Under the pieces are notes generated by a model. That model did not search any database. It saw only the letters and a program-made list of their open reading frames with translations, and was not told the DNA's origin. Positions 5,650-13,350 of a stretch of DNA of 18,073 bases are shown here, piece after piece. Positions within the stretch are counted from its first letter, which is position 1. Each line of letters starts with the position of its first letter. The translations under genes were made by a program, and so were the position numbers. Where the stretch lies: positions 1 to 18,073 of the forward strand of contig JBFXDW010000034.1 in NCBI GenBank assembly GCA_050180745.1. The letters run 5' to 3'. Origin of the DNA: JBFXDW01 sp050180745 (GTDB lineage Bacteria > Pseudomonadota > Alphaproteobacteria > UBA9219).

Positions 5650-6135
5650 TTATTCAGCCTTTTTGATCATTTTTTGGACTTCATCCATGTGTGCGCAAGC
5701 ACGATCCGACATGGATTGGATGGTTTGCATTTGGCTGTTTGAGAGAATATCCGACAGCTCTTTCAGATTTGCAACACATGATTCAATGGTTGCTTTTGTT
5801 GCTTCAACTTGTTTGGCAACTTTTTCTTCTGGTGTTGGCGCAGCAACAACATCTTGGACAAGGCTGGTCGTTGCTTCAAAGCTTTGACGAGCCAACTCAG
5901 ATTGGCGGGTCATGTAATTTTGAATGGTTTCAAAAGCCTTTTGATTCGCCGCAGCAACAGCTTCAATGTTCTTGCGTTGTGAAGCCATCATAGCCTCAAC
6001 ATCAAGGCTTGGCATTTTTGCGCCATTCATAAATTTGGACATGTCCATCATCTTTGACGGATCCATAATTTTTGACATATCCATGAATTTTGAGAAATCC
6101 ATATCCATAAAAGGATTGTTGTACTTGTTTGACAT
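5650..6135 (-). CDS. Phasin-family protein with Met-rich N-terminal repeat
   Basis: 161 residues from the ATG at 6135, preceded by GAGGA seven bases away; a TTG six codons earlier has no such site. Residues about 48-155 fit the phasin pattern: helical, QRKNIEAVAAANQKAFETIQ, RQSELARQSFEATTSLVQDV, a PTPEEK hinge, and a second helix. Phasins coat polyhydroxyalkanoate granules, though many alphaproteobacterial members have unclear roles. Residues 18-41 are four six-residue units (MDMSKI, MDPSKM, MDMSKF, MNGAKM), after a related MDMDFSKF. Ten of 32 residues there are methionine. No pha genes are in the window. It is a single gene with its own predicted promoter. Confidence 0.85.
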   Translation of the reverse strand: MSNKYNNPFMDMDFSKFMDMSKIMDPSKMMDMSKFMNGAKMPSLDVEAMMASQRKNIEAVAAANQKAFETIQNYMTRQSELARQSFEATTSLVQDVVAAPTPEEKVAKQVEATKATIESCVANLKELSDILSNSQMQTIQSMSDRACAHMDEVQKMIKKAE

Positions 6136-6209
6136 TGGTTGGTCCTCGTTCAAGCGTTTTTAGGCGGGAGATCACTGAGACCATATTGTGGACAGCAATC
6201 TTTCATTAA

Positions 6210-6252
6210 GGTTAACGAGGATTAATATGACTCCTATTAACCAATTTGTCAC
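6210..6252 (-). promoter_or_regulatory. Predicted phasin promoter with overlapping dyad
   Basis: On the minus strand GTGACA (complement of 6247-6252), a 17-base spacer and CATATT (complement of 6224-6229). A dyad overlaps it: GGTTAA (6210-6215) with TTAACC (6237-6242), and inside it AGGA (6218-6221) with TCCT (6232-6235). A repressor bound there would cover the -10 box, so this is a candidate operator. The leader would be about 80 bases. Confidence 0.35.
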
Positions 6253-6302
6253 GTATTTTTTTACCATAAATTTTGGCCTTAAAACTTATTTTTTTCGGTT
6301 CT

Positions 6303-6791
6303 CTAAGGATTATCTTGTGGCGGTGCACCTAAAAATCCTGCCTTTACTCCCGTTTGAATAATCCGGTTCAAAGCTGCCATGGTAGGAGCCGAATCAGGAG
6401 TGATATCCTTTTCCCATATGGAAAAAATGTACACGTATCCAGCTAAAAGAGCGTGCTCTGTGATGAGTGAGGGGATAAGCCCAGCTTCCCTTAGGCACAA
6501 GCTCATGCTTGGCCTTAAAGCGGGCCACAGGGCTAGGGCTGTATCCTTATTGTGGCGCGCATTTTGTGCCATGCTGGTCAGGCCCTTTTTATAAGGGGCC
6601 ATCACGTCGAAACGTGTCATAAGGATATCAAAGAGGCGTTCTGCTACGGGGGCACTTTCGTCCTTGGTGAGCTCATCCATCATGAGGCGGTCTATCTCGC
6701 CAGCAATAGAAGGGATAAGAGCTACATCGGCGATCTCAGACCAGTCGCAATCGCGCAAGCGCTCCAGCGGGCTGCTGTTGGCTATCGACAC
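6303..6791 (-). CDS. TetR-C-like alphaproteobacterial protein with degenerate HTH
   Basis: 162 residues from a GTG at 6791, three bases after the stop of the YbjN gene, so the two form an operon. The segment AERLFDILMTRFDVMAPYKKGL (about 50-71) and the end with IFSIWEKD ... TMAALNRII (about 123-148) match the ligand-domain pattern of a group of alphaproteobacterial TetR-like proteins; a similar architecture occurs in COQ9-type proteins. The N-terminal part, where the helix-turn-helix would lie, is short and shows no good HTH, so DNA binding is doubtful. It has no membrane segment or signal peptide. Lipid binding or a small-ligand role is possible but not shown. The only ribosome binding signal is a weak AGG inside the upstream gene, consistent with coupled translation. 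Confidence 0.6.
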   Translation of the reverse strand: MSIANSSPLERLRDCDWSEIADVALIPSIAGEIDRLMMDELTKDESAPVAERLFDILMTRFDVMAPYKKGLTSMAQNARHNKDTALALWPALRPSMSLCLREAGLIPSLITEHALLAGYVYIFSIWEKDITPDSAPTMAALNRIIQTGVKAGFLGAPPQDNP

Positions 6792-6794
6792 GCT

Positions 6795-7301
6795 TTAGGC
6801 CTGACCGGCCGTATCAATCATAGCTGCCGCTAACGCCTCGGTAGGCTGCTTGCCGCCCCACATGACGAACTGGAATGCCGGATAGAAACGCTCACACTCC
6901 GTAAGAGCGATTTCAACAAGATCCTCTAACATCTCTACGCCGGGCATGCGGTCGGTTCGCGTGAGGACCGTATAGCGGAAAAGAGGCGAGTTCTGTTGCG
7001 TTTCCAAGTCAAAATGTCCCAGCCATAAGCGGCTGTTGAGCATAGCCAGCAGCTCGTTAACCTCGCTGCGCTTCCCTTCGGGGACACGCATGTCGAACTG
7101 GCAAGAGAACTGTAGTGCGCCAACTTCGCGTTGCCAGACGAAGAACATGCGATAGTGGCACCAACGTCCTGCGAGTTCGACAATCATCTCGTCATCGCTA
7201 GCTCTATCGAACAACCACTCATTGGCTGTTACGATTTCTTCAACGATGTCGAGCGGATTGGATACGAACGGAGACTGTTCGGAAACAGATAAAAAAGCCA
7301 T
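6795..7301 (-). CDS. YbjN domain-containing protein
   Basis: 168 residues from the ATG at 7301 (AGGA upstream); an in-frame start 16 codons earlier gives a poorer N-terminus. The family signature is clear: NPLDIVEEIVTANEWLFDR near the start, WCHYRMFFVWQREVGALQFSCQFDMRVP in the middle, and ALTECERFYPAFQFVMWGG followed by EALAAAM at the end, as in many Alphaproteobacteria. The fold resembles type III secretion chaperones and is thought to act as a folding or sensory chaperone. Its cellular role is not settled. It is the first gene of a two-gene operon with the TetR-C-like gene. Confidence 0.85.
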   Translation of the reverse strand: MAFLSVSEQSPFVSNPLDIVEEIVTANEWLFDRASDDEMIVELAGRWCHYRMFFVWQREVGALQFSCQFDMRVPEGKRSEVNELLAMLNSRLWLGHFDLETQQNSPLFRYTVLTRTDRMPGVEMLEDLVEIALTECERFYPAFQFVMWGGKQPTEALAAAMIDTAGQA

Positions 7302-7666
7302 GGAAATAAATCCTGTGTGCCAAAGAATATCGAGAGTGATAAATATCAAACTTCGTGCTCTTCCTGCAAGAGTCGTAGCCTGTGGGCATGGCAGGGAGAA
7401 AATGAGCGTGTGTTTTGAGTCACAGGTCTTTAATGAGTTTAATATCTTTCCGTTTTCGAACTAAGCGGCTCTAATGATTCATAGTTTGAGTCTTTTCGGG
7501 GGACTGACTCTGGATAAGAGGGCGTTTGTTTGTTCATGAAACTTAACGGAAGGTAAAAATACTTTCGCGAGAAAAAATGTCTTTTGAGTCGTTTTGTAGA
7601 GGTTTCTTTATGAGGCAGGCATCATGATTCTTTACGAGAAGGGCCTGTGTATTCAACTATAGCTAA
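7302..7666. other. Gene-free stretch upstream of the YbjN gene
   Basis: No gene of support is seen in these 365 bases. TTTGAGTC occurs three times (7414-7421, 7485-7492, 7583-7590), with GACTGACTC just after the middle copy. The spacings are irregular and no known site is recognised. A weak minus-strand promoter for the YbjN gene is possible near 7330-7360 but does not match well. Confidence 0.4.
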
Positions 7667-7731
7667 AACACCCTGCCGTGAGGGGCAGTTCATAATCTAG
7701 ATTCTGAACAGGCTCTAAGGGGCAGGGTGTT
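7667..7731 (-). terminator. degP terminator with an inserted palindrome in its loop
   Basis: On the minus strand AACACCCTGCC (complement of 7721-7731) pairs perfectly with GGCAGGGTGTT (complement of 7667-7677), then TTTT ends it. The loop is 43 bases because it contains the palindromic element at 7686-7715. If one copy of the 8-base direct repeat and the element are removed, the loop shrinks to six bases, a standard terminator. It lies about 40 bases past the degP stop. Confidence 0.65.
7681..7725 (-). mobile_element. Palindromic element copy 2 with 8-base flanking direct repeat
   Basis: The 30 bases at 7686-7715 match copy 1 (605-634, opposite orientation) at 29 positions. AGGGGCAG occurs at 7681-7688 and 7718-7725, and looks like a target duplication, although its last three bases could also belong to the element. 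No transposase is nearby, so it would be a non-autonomous element moved in trans. Copy 1 shows no matching duplication. Confidence 0.5.
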
Positions 7732-7768
7732 CGCTTCTTCCAACTCCTGAAGGGGACGTGAGGTACGT

Positions 7769-9226
7769 TTAGTTCCCAATAGTCATGGCCATGAAGATCA
7801 TATTTCCTTCACGTTCAATCAGAAGGAGAAGGGGCTTCTTGGCTTTTTTTGCTTTTTGGGCCAGCTCTTCAAGTCGTTTGCCTGACGTAATATCTTCCTG
7901 TGCGGCTTGCGTAATGACATCAGCACGACGGAGTCCTGCTTCGTAAGAAAGTGAATCTGTATCAACGTCCAGCACGACAACGCCTTGTGTGCTTTTGCCG
8001 ATATCGTATTTCTGGCGGAAGGTATCCGTGAGTTTAGTTACACGTAAGCCCAAAGTTTTGACGTCTGTCCCTTCTGTTTTCTGGCCTTCATGCTTGGTGA
8101 TTTTGACTTCACCTTCTTCCTCATGGTCCTTAAGCTTGCCGAGTTTGACCTTTAGCGTTTTTTCCTCACCCTTACGCAAGATTTCCACGTTGACCGTTTT
8201 GCCCACTTCCGTTTCAGCAACAAGACGAGGTAGGCGGTGCATGTCTTCAACGTCCTTGCCATCAAAGGTCAGGATGAGATCGCCCGTTTTAAAGCCAGCT
8301 TTTTCAGCGGGACCGTCTTTGGTGACGCTAGAGACGAGCGCTCCTTTTTCCTTCTTAAGGCCCAAGCTTTTGGCTATCTCTGGTGTGATCGTTTGAACTT
8401 GTACGCCCAACCAGCCGCGTTTTATATGGCCTGTATCGCGGAGCTGTTGAACAACACTTTTGGCCATGCTGGAGGGAATCGCAAAGCCAATGCCGACAGA
8501 CCCTCCGGTAGGCGAGAATATGGCCGTGTTGATGCCAATAACTTGGCCATTCATATTGAACATAGGGCCGCCTGAATTGCCGCGATTGATCGACGCATCT
8601 GTTTGCAGATAATCGTCATAGGGTCCTGAATTGATGTTGCGTGCTCGCGCCGAGATGATCCCCGCTGTGACTGTGCCGCCAAGTCCATAAGGATTGCCGA
8701 TGGCGACAATCCAATCGCCGACCCGTACCTTATCGCTTTCGCCAAATGTAACGGCAGGCAGGTCTTTTTTAGGGCTGACTTTTAAAAGAGCAAGATCAGT
8801 TTTTTTATCAAGGCCAACGAGTTCGGCTTTCAGATTTGTGTCATCTTGAAGGATAACGCGGATTTCATCAGCGTCCTGAATGACGTGATAATTTGTGACA
8901 ATATAGCCTTTAGGATCAATGATAAATCCAGATCCTAGTGAGGTGGCTTTTCGTTTTTGTGCTCTGCCATGCGGCATAAAAGGACGTTGTTGTTTGAAAA
9001 AATCCTGAAAGAGTTCATTAAAGGGAGAGCCTTCAGGGAATTGAAACTCAAAATTTTGAAAATCATCATGCGTGGAAAGAGTTTGCGTCGTTGATATATT
9101 CACAACTGCGGGTAAAAGTTTTTCTGTCAGGTCTGCAAAGCTTTCTGGGGCTGCAGCTGCTAGGGCTGGTTGCGCCAAAGACAGAAAGAGCGAAAGGATA
9201 AGGAAAGAACGGAAGAAGTGACGCAT
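7769..9226 (-). CDS. degP: DegP/HtrA (Do-family) periplasmic serine protease
   Basis: 485 residues, the usual length. A signal peptide covers residues 1-23 (hydrophobic core, then ALA before AAAP). The trypsin-like domain has the triad H114 (NYHVIQDAD), D144 (KTDLALLKV) and S218 (RGNSGGPMF). A PDZ domain follows at about 270-365 (GWLGVQVQTITPEIAKSLGL ... KAGFKTGDLIL), then a second PDZ at about 390-480. It degrades or refolds damaged envelope proteins. AGGAG lies eight bases before the ATG. It follows hflC by 140 bases that include a terminator, so it likely has its own promoter, though I could not place one confidently. The hflK-hflC-degP order is common in Alphaproteobacteria. Confidence 0.97.
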   Translation of the reverse strand: MRHFFRSFLILSLFLSLAQPALAAAAPESFADLTEKLLPAVVNISTTQTLSTHDDFQNFEFQFPEGSPFNELFQDFFKQQRPFMPHGRAQKRKATSLGSGFIIDPKGYIVTNYHVIQDADEIRVILQDDTNLKAELVGLDKKTDLALLKVSPKKDLPAVTFGESDKVRVGDWIVAIGNPYGLGGTVTAGIISARARNINSGPYDDYLQTDASINRGNSGGPMFNMNGQVIGINTAIFSPTGGSVGIGFAIPSSMAKSVVQQLRDTGHIKRGWLGVQVQTITPEIAKSLGLKKEKGALVSSVTKDGPAEKAGFKTGDLILTFDGKDVEDMHRLPRLVAETEVGKTVNVEILRKGEEKTLKVKLGKLKDHEEEGEVKITKHEGQKTEGTDVKTLGLRVTKLTDTFRQKYDIGKSTQGVVVLDVDTDSLSYEAGLRRADVITQAAQEDITSGKRLEELAQKAKKAKKPLLLLIEREGNMIFMAMTIGN

Positions 9227-9273
9227 CGGTTAATCTCCTTTTTTGTGATGGAAGAAGGGCGTTAAATACCCTT

Positions 9274-9299
9274 CCTCCCGCAAGGGGAGGGTGTTTTTT
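9274..9299 (+). repeat. Hairpin CCTCCC/GGGAGG with a plus-strand T-run
   Basis: CCTCCC (9274-9279) pairs with GGGAGG (9285-9290), followed on the plus strand by GTG and six T (9294-9299). The genes on both sides are on the minus strand, so it is not an obvious terminator for them. It resembles a short dispersed GC-rich repeat lying in the degP leader or promoter region. Confidence 0.4.
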
Positions 9300-9326
9300 A
9301 GCACAGCAGCCCAAGCTCTAGCTCTC

Positions 9327-9364
9327 AAAAAAGGCGTCATTATGACCAGAAGATGGTCTTTTTT
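9327..9364 (-). terminator. Terminator after hflC
   Basis: AAAAAAG (9327-9333) pairs with CTTTTTT (9358-9364), and an inner hairpin GACCA (9344-9348) with TGGTC (9354-9358) overlaps the arm. On the minus strand the structure ends in six T. It begins three bases past the hflC stop. It could also work in the plus direction. Confidence 0.5.
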
Positions 9365-9366
9365 GC

Positions 9367-10239
9367 CTACTTTGAAGGGGCCTTATCGAAATATTTAAGA
9401 AAGGCGCCGTCTGGATTCAAGATGTAAGTCGTGGTTTCAGACGACAAGCCTTGACGATAGGCTTGTAAGCTCCGCCAAAAGGCAAAAAACCGAGGGTTTC
9501 TATTGGTTGCCGCAGACATAAGATCAAGAGCCTTTTGATCGCCTTCACCCATGATCGCTTCGGCTTCACCTTGTGCTTCGGCGATGATGACCGTGGCTTG
9601 CTTGTCGGCTTCGACTTTGGTTTGTAACGCTTCTTGTTGGCCTTGAGCGCGAATTTGGGCCGCCTCTTGCTCACGCTGAGAGCGCATGCGGGCGAACACG
9701 GCATCCCCCGTTTTTTCCGGCAGATCAGCGCGGCGAATGCGCACATCTACGATCTCAACACCGAAATCTTTGACCTCTTTGTTTAAGAGCTCGGCCACTT
9801 GCGTCATTACGCCAACCCGTTCATCTGACAGCAAAGAGGCGAGTTTAATTTTACCCAAGACGCTCCGCAATGTTGCATTTAAAAGCGACATAAGCCGATC
9901 ATTTGCCACACGTTCACTGCGTAAACGTTGGAAATAGAGCAGGGGATCTATAATGCGATAGCGTGCAAAGGCGTCAACCTGAAGCGGTTTTTGTCCGGCC
10001 AGAATAATTTCTTGTGCAGGGGCGTCCACCGCCAATACACGGCGATCAAAAAAGCTGACTGTTTGAATGAAAGGTATTTTGAAATGCAATCCTGGCTCTT
10101 TAATTACGCGCACGACTTCGCGGAATTGAAAGATGATCGCCAGCTCAGTTTGGCGTACAACAAACAAAGAGCTAAGTGCACCAAAAACAAGGACGATTAA
10201 AACAGCAAGAAAAGACAGAAGTTTGGCATTGTTGGGCAT
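9367..10239 (-). CDS. hflC: HflC, SPFH-domain membrane protein regulating FtsH
   Basis: 290 residues. One N-terminal membrane segment at about 8-28 anchors it with most of the chain in the periplasm, as known for the family. The SPFH/prohibitin domain follows (RQTELAIIFQFREVVRVIKEPGLHFKIPFIQTV, then DRRVLAVDAPAQEI), then a long coiled coil rich in Gln, Ala and Glu (about 190-240), then FAFWRSLQAYRQGLSSETTTYIL. It forms the HflKC complex that surrounds and restrains the FtsH protease. It starts five bases after hflK ends, so they are one operon. Confidence 0.97.
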   Translation of the reverse strand: MPNNAKLLSFLAVLIVLVFGALSSLFVVRQTELAIIFQFREVVRVIKEPGLHFKIPFIQTVSFFDRRVLAVDAPAQEIILAGQKPLQVDAFARYRIIDPLLYFQRLRSERVANDRLMSLLNATLRSVLGKIKLASLLSDERVGVMTQVAELLNKEVKDFGVEIVDVRIRRADLPEKTGDAVFARMRSQREQEAAQIRAQGQQEALQTKVEADKQATVIIAEAQGEAEAIMGEGDQKALDLMSAATNRNPRFFAFWRSLQAYRQGLSSETTTYILNPDGAFLKYFDKAPSK

Positions 10240-10244
10240 AGGCG

Positions 10245-11405
10245 TTACTCTTTATCTTTTTTTTGTTTGGTTAAATCATGGAAGGGATAAAGCGGTACGG
10301 TTCCCGCTTGGCCATCTGTAATGATCTTATTGGCGTTGGAGAGGATGCTTTCCATCGTCTCTAGGTATAGACGTTGGGTTGTGACATCTTGAGCCTTATT
10401 ATAGGCTTCAAGTACGCTCTTGAAACGTTCAGCTTCCCCCTTGGCAATCGCGATCTTTTGATCGCGGTATGCCATGGCCTGCTGCAGCAGTTTCGCTGCT
10501 TGGCCTTTGGCCTCAGGGATGACTTTGTTTACATGAGCGGCAGCTTGGTTTTGAAAACGCTCATTATCTAGTCGTGCGTTGACGACATCTTGGAACGCAT
10601 CTTTGACTTCTTCGGGTGCAGCAACGGTCTGCAAGTTAATCTGCGTCACCGTGATGCCCGCTTTATACTCGTCCATCATGGCTTGAAGACGTGTGCGTGC
10701 ATCCGCAGCGATCTCTGAGCGCCCCTGAGTAAGCGCAAATTGCAGTTTGTTTTGACCAATGACCTCGCGCATAACACTCTCAGCCGCCATCTTGATCGTT
10801 ATGTCCGGATCGCGGATTTGGAACAGATAATCCCCAACATGGGCAATGCGCCAGAAGACAGTAAATTCGACGTGGATGATGTTTTCATCCTGTGTGAGCA
10901 TCAGGCTTTCTTCGGGGACTTCTATGGCGCGATTGCGCTCGCCTGAGCTCTTGCGAAAGCCGATTTGGATCTCATTTTGGGCTGTTACGACGGGTAAAAG
11001 GACGGTTTCGATGGGGGCAGGAAGGCGATAATGCAAGCCAGGCTCTTCTGTGCGATCCATAGCACCAAAACGCATGACCACGCCCATTTGTTCTGTCCCG
11101 ACCATATAAAAGCCGCTGAGGAGCCATGCACCAAGCAACACGAACAAAGCCATTATAACTGCATGGCCATGCCCCTTTGGTTTAAGAGGCTGCACCATTT
11201 CTTTGATTTTACGCAAAGTTTCTTCCATATCTGGGGGAGGCATGGAGCCATGCGGAGGTCCGCCATTGTCATGATATTTGGGATCCCGACCCCATGGTGA
11301 AGGTTTTTGCGAGCCCTTATCAGATTTTGTTTCGTCTGATTTAGCTCCACCTGATTTAGATTCGCCCTTAGATCCCCACGGACCCTCATCGTCATTCCAC
11401 GTCAT
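10245..11405 (-). CDS. hflK: HflK, SPFH-domain membrane protein regulating FtsH
   Basis: 386 residues. The first 60 are low-complexity, rich in Gly, Ser, Lys and Pro (MTWNDDEGPWG), typical of HflK. A membrane segment lies at about 81-102 (AVIMALFVLLGAWLLSGFYMV). The SPFH domain follows (TEQMGVVMRFGAMDRTEEPGLHYRLPAPIETV), then a coiled coil and the end part YLETMESILSNANKII. It pairs with HflC. No clear Shine-Dalgarno sequence precedes the ATG. A good promoter match lies 38-66 bases upstream. Confidence 0.97.
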   Translation of the reverse strand: MTWNDDEGPWGSKGESKSGGAKSDETKSDKGSQKPSPWGRDPKYHDNGGPPHGSMPPPDMEETLRKIKEMVQPLKPKGHGHAVIMALFVLLGAWLLSGFYMVGTEQMGVVMRFGAMDRTEEPGLHYRLPAPIETVLLPVVTAQNEIQIGFRKSSGERNRAIEVPEESLMLTQDENIIHVEFTVFWRIAHVGDYLFQIRDPDITIKMAAESVMREVIGQNKLQFALTQGRSEIAADARTRLQAMMDEYKAGITVTQINLQTVAAPEEVKDAFQDVVNARLDNERFQNQAAAHVNKVIPEAKGQAAKLLQQAMAYRDQKIAIAKGEAERFKSVLEAYNKAQDVTTQRLYLETMESILSNANKIITDGQAGTVPLYPFHDLTKQKKDKE

Positions 11406-11442
11406 ATATTTAGCCGTTTTTGTTGTGGTTAAATGTAAAATG

Positions 11443-11471
11443 ATTGTAGGGATATGAGAGACGATTCACAA
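11443..11471 (-). promoter_or_regulatory. Predicted hflKC promoter
   Basis: On the minus strand TTGTGA (complement of 11466-11471), a 17-base spacer and TACAAT (complement of 11443-11448). The start of transcription would be near 11436, 30 bases before the hflK ATG, inside the short gap after rnr. It would make hflKC independent of the rnr transcript. Confidence 0.45.
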
Positions 11472-11486
11472 GGGGGGAATCTCCTA

Positions 11487-13262
11487 CTAAACCCCAAATC
11501 TCATGCTTCCGGTCAGGCGATCGGCTTCTTCAAGACGGACAGTGAGGGGATCGCCGAGCTTAAAGCTCTTTTTCCGGCGTTGGCCCCTAAGACTCATGTT
11601 GGTTTCGTCAAGTTCGTAATAATCGCGTGGTAATGAGCGGAAAGGAATGATACCTTCCGCGCCAGTGTCGTCCAGTCTTACGAAAATGCCGAAGCGTGTG
11701 ACTCCGCTTATATGGCTTTTGAATTGCGTGCCTAGTTTGTTTTCCATAAAGAGCGAAACATAGCGGTCTATGGCCTCGCGTTCTGCGTTCACAGAGCGTC
11801 GTTCGGTGGCCGAGATATGCTCGCTGATTGTTTCCATCTGTTTGATGTCTTTGTCGCCTAGCCCATCATCCCCAAGTTTATAAGCGCGGATTAGGGCGCG
11901 GTGGACGATCAGGTCCGCATAGCGTCGAATGGGCGAGGTGAAATGTGCGTATTGTCCCAAGGCTAGTCCAAAATGGCCGATATTTTGCGGGCTGTAAATC
12001 GCTTGGGATTGGCTGCGTAAGATGACTTCGCTGACGATTGGGGCGGTTTCTGTTCCGGAAACTTTGTTGAGAATGCTCGTTAGATTGCGAGGATGCAGCT
12101 CTTTCCCAGCGGGTAAACTTATATCAAGCGTTTTCAGGAAATCCCGTAAAGCATCGTATTTTTCGTCGCTTGGTTTATCATGCACGCGATAGACGCATAG
12201 ATTTAACTTTTCCGAAAGAGCGGAAGCTGCGGCGACATTAGCCAGAATCATGAACTCTTCGATCAGCTTGTGGGAGTCTAGCCGTTGCCGTGTTTTGATC
12301 GCTGTGACGTGGCCCTCTTTATCAAGAGTTACGGCGCGTTCAGGAAGATCGAGCTCTAACGTGCCGCGGGTTTCTCTCGCTTTTAGTAGGCATTCATAAG
12401 CTGCATAAAGAGGCTTGATAACCGTTTCCATAAGAGGCTTTGTCGTTGCGTTGGCTTTGCCATCATAAGCGGCTTGAACTTGTTCGTAGGTTAAACGCGC
12501 TTGCGAGCGCATTAATCCGCGCACGAATTGGTAGCGTTTTATTTTTCCTGTCTTTGTAATCCATATATGTGCGGCAAGACAGGCGCGAGGCTTATGAGGA
12601 ATAAGGGAACATAAATCATTCGACAAAGCCTCGGGGAGCATGGGCACAACACGATCAGGAAAATAGGTCGAGTTGCCTCGCTTATAGGCTTCTTGATCCA
12701 AAGGCGAACCTGCTTTCACGTAATGGGCGACATCGGCAATGGCGACGAGGATATGAAAGCCTGTGCTGGTTTCTTCGGCCCAGACAGCATCATCAAAATC
12801 ACGCGAGTCCTTGCCATCAATTGTGACAAGAGGAATGTTCTGGAGGTCCGTTCTTTTGTCCAGAGGCGCAGGGCATGCTTTTCCTGCTTCCTTGATAACG
12901 GTTTCAGGAAATTGATAGGGAATTTCATTCGATAGAATAGCTATCAAGCTGACGAGACACGGATCATCTGGATCACCTAAGTGATCTGTGATTTCGATTT
13001 CTTGGAGTCCTTGTTTTGAGCTTTGTAGAAGTTTGGCTGCTATGAGTTGGTCTTCAAGCTCCAAGGCGCGTTTCTTATTGCGGATGATATATTTATTCTT
13101 GTCTTTGCGATCGGCGACAACGAGCGACCAGCCAAAGCGTGTTTTCCGCACAACGCCGATCACCGTTTGACTGGCAGGCAAAACGGATGATGGCTTTTCC
13201 TGCTTTTTGTCGCGTGGTTTGTGTTCGATGCGGCGTGAGAATTTTTTTTGTTTTGTGGGCAT
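11487..13262 (-). CDS. rnr: RNase R, N-terminally short form
   Basis: 591 residues; the usual alphaproteobacterial RNase R is about 750 or more. The RNB domain is complete and should be active: VTIDGKDSRDFDDAV carries D149, D155, D157 and D158 in the D-x5-D-x-DD spacing, followed by the conserved YFPDRVVPMLPEALSNDLCSL and HFTSPIRRYADLIVHRAL. The S1 domain (about 515-590) closes the protein, and the Lys-rich tail common in the family is absent. The N-terminus starts close to the second cold-shock domain, so the winged-helix part and probably the first cold-shock domain are missing. A TGA closes the frame eight codons upstream, and no ribosome binding site precedes the ATG. It degrades structured RNA 3' to 5'. 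Confidence 0.93.
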   Translation of the reverse strand: MPTKQKKFSRRIEHKPRDKKQEKPSSVLPASQTVIGVVRKTRFGWSLVVADRKDKNKYIIRNKKRALELEDQLIAAKLLQSSKQGLQEIEITDHLGDPDDPCLVSLIAILSNEIPYQFPETVIKEAGKACPAPLDKRTDLQNIPLVTIDGKDSRDFDDAVWAEETSTGFHILVAIADVAHYVKAGSPLDQEAYKRGNSTYFPDRVVPMLPEALSNDLCSLIPHKPRACLAAHIWITKTGKIKRYQFVRGLMRSQARLTYEQVQAAYDGKANATTKPLMETVIKPLYAAYECLLKARETRGTLELDLPERAVTLDKEGHVTAIKTRQRLDSHKLIEEFMILANVAAASALSEKLNLCVYRVHDKPSDEKYDALRDFLKTLDISLPAGKELHPRNLTSILNKVSGTETAPIVSEVILRSQSQAIYSPQNIGHFGLALGQYAHFTSPIRRYADLIVHRALIRAYKLGDDGLGDKDIKQMETISEHISATERRSVNAEREAIDRYVSLFMENKLGTQFKSHISGVTRFGIFVRLDDTGAEGIIPFRSLPRDYYELDETNMSLRGQRRKKSFKLGDPLTVRLEEADRLTGSMRFGV

Positions 13263-13273
13263 GGGGTTATGAG

Positions 13274-13301
13274 GATTCAGGATTCAGCATTCAGGATTCA
13301 G
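13274..13301 (+). repeat. Heptamer tandem repeat, 4 copies, before rnr
   Basis: GATTCAG, GATTCAG, CATTCAG, GATTCAG run without gaps, one base differing in the third copy. On the minus strand this lies 11 bases upstream of the rnr ATG, where the ribosome binding site should be. Seven is not a multiple of three, so gain or loss of a unit shifts the frame and moves upstream sequences. Confidence 0.8.
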
Positions 13302-13350
13302 GGGAGGGGCTTTCTTTTCCGTTTCTATCCTAACTCCTTATAATTTTTTC

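Noticed and set aside
7414..7590. Three TTTGAGTC copies as a regulator site array
   Set aside because: The spacing is irregular and the word is short for an AT-rich region.
9274..9299. Terminator on the plus strand
   Set aside because: No plus-strand gene lies upstream, so it is listed only as a hairpin repeat.
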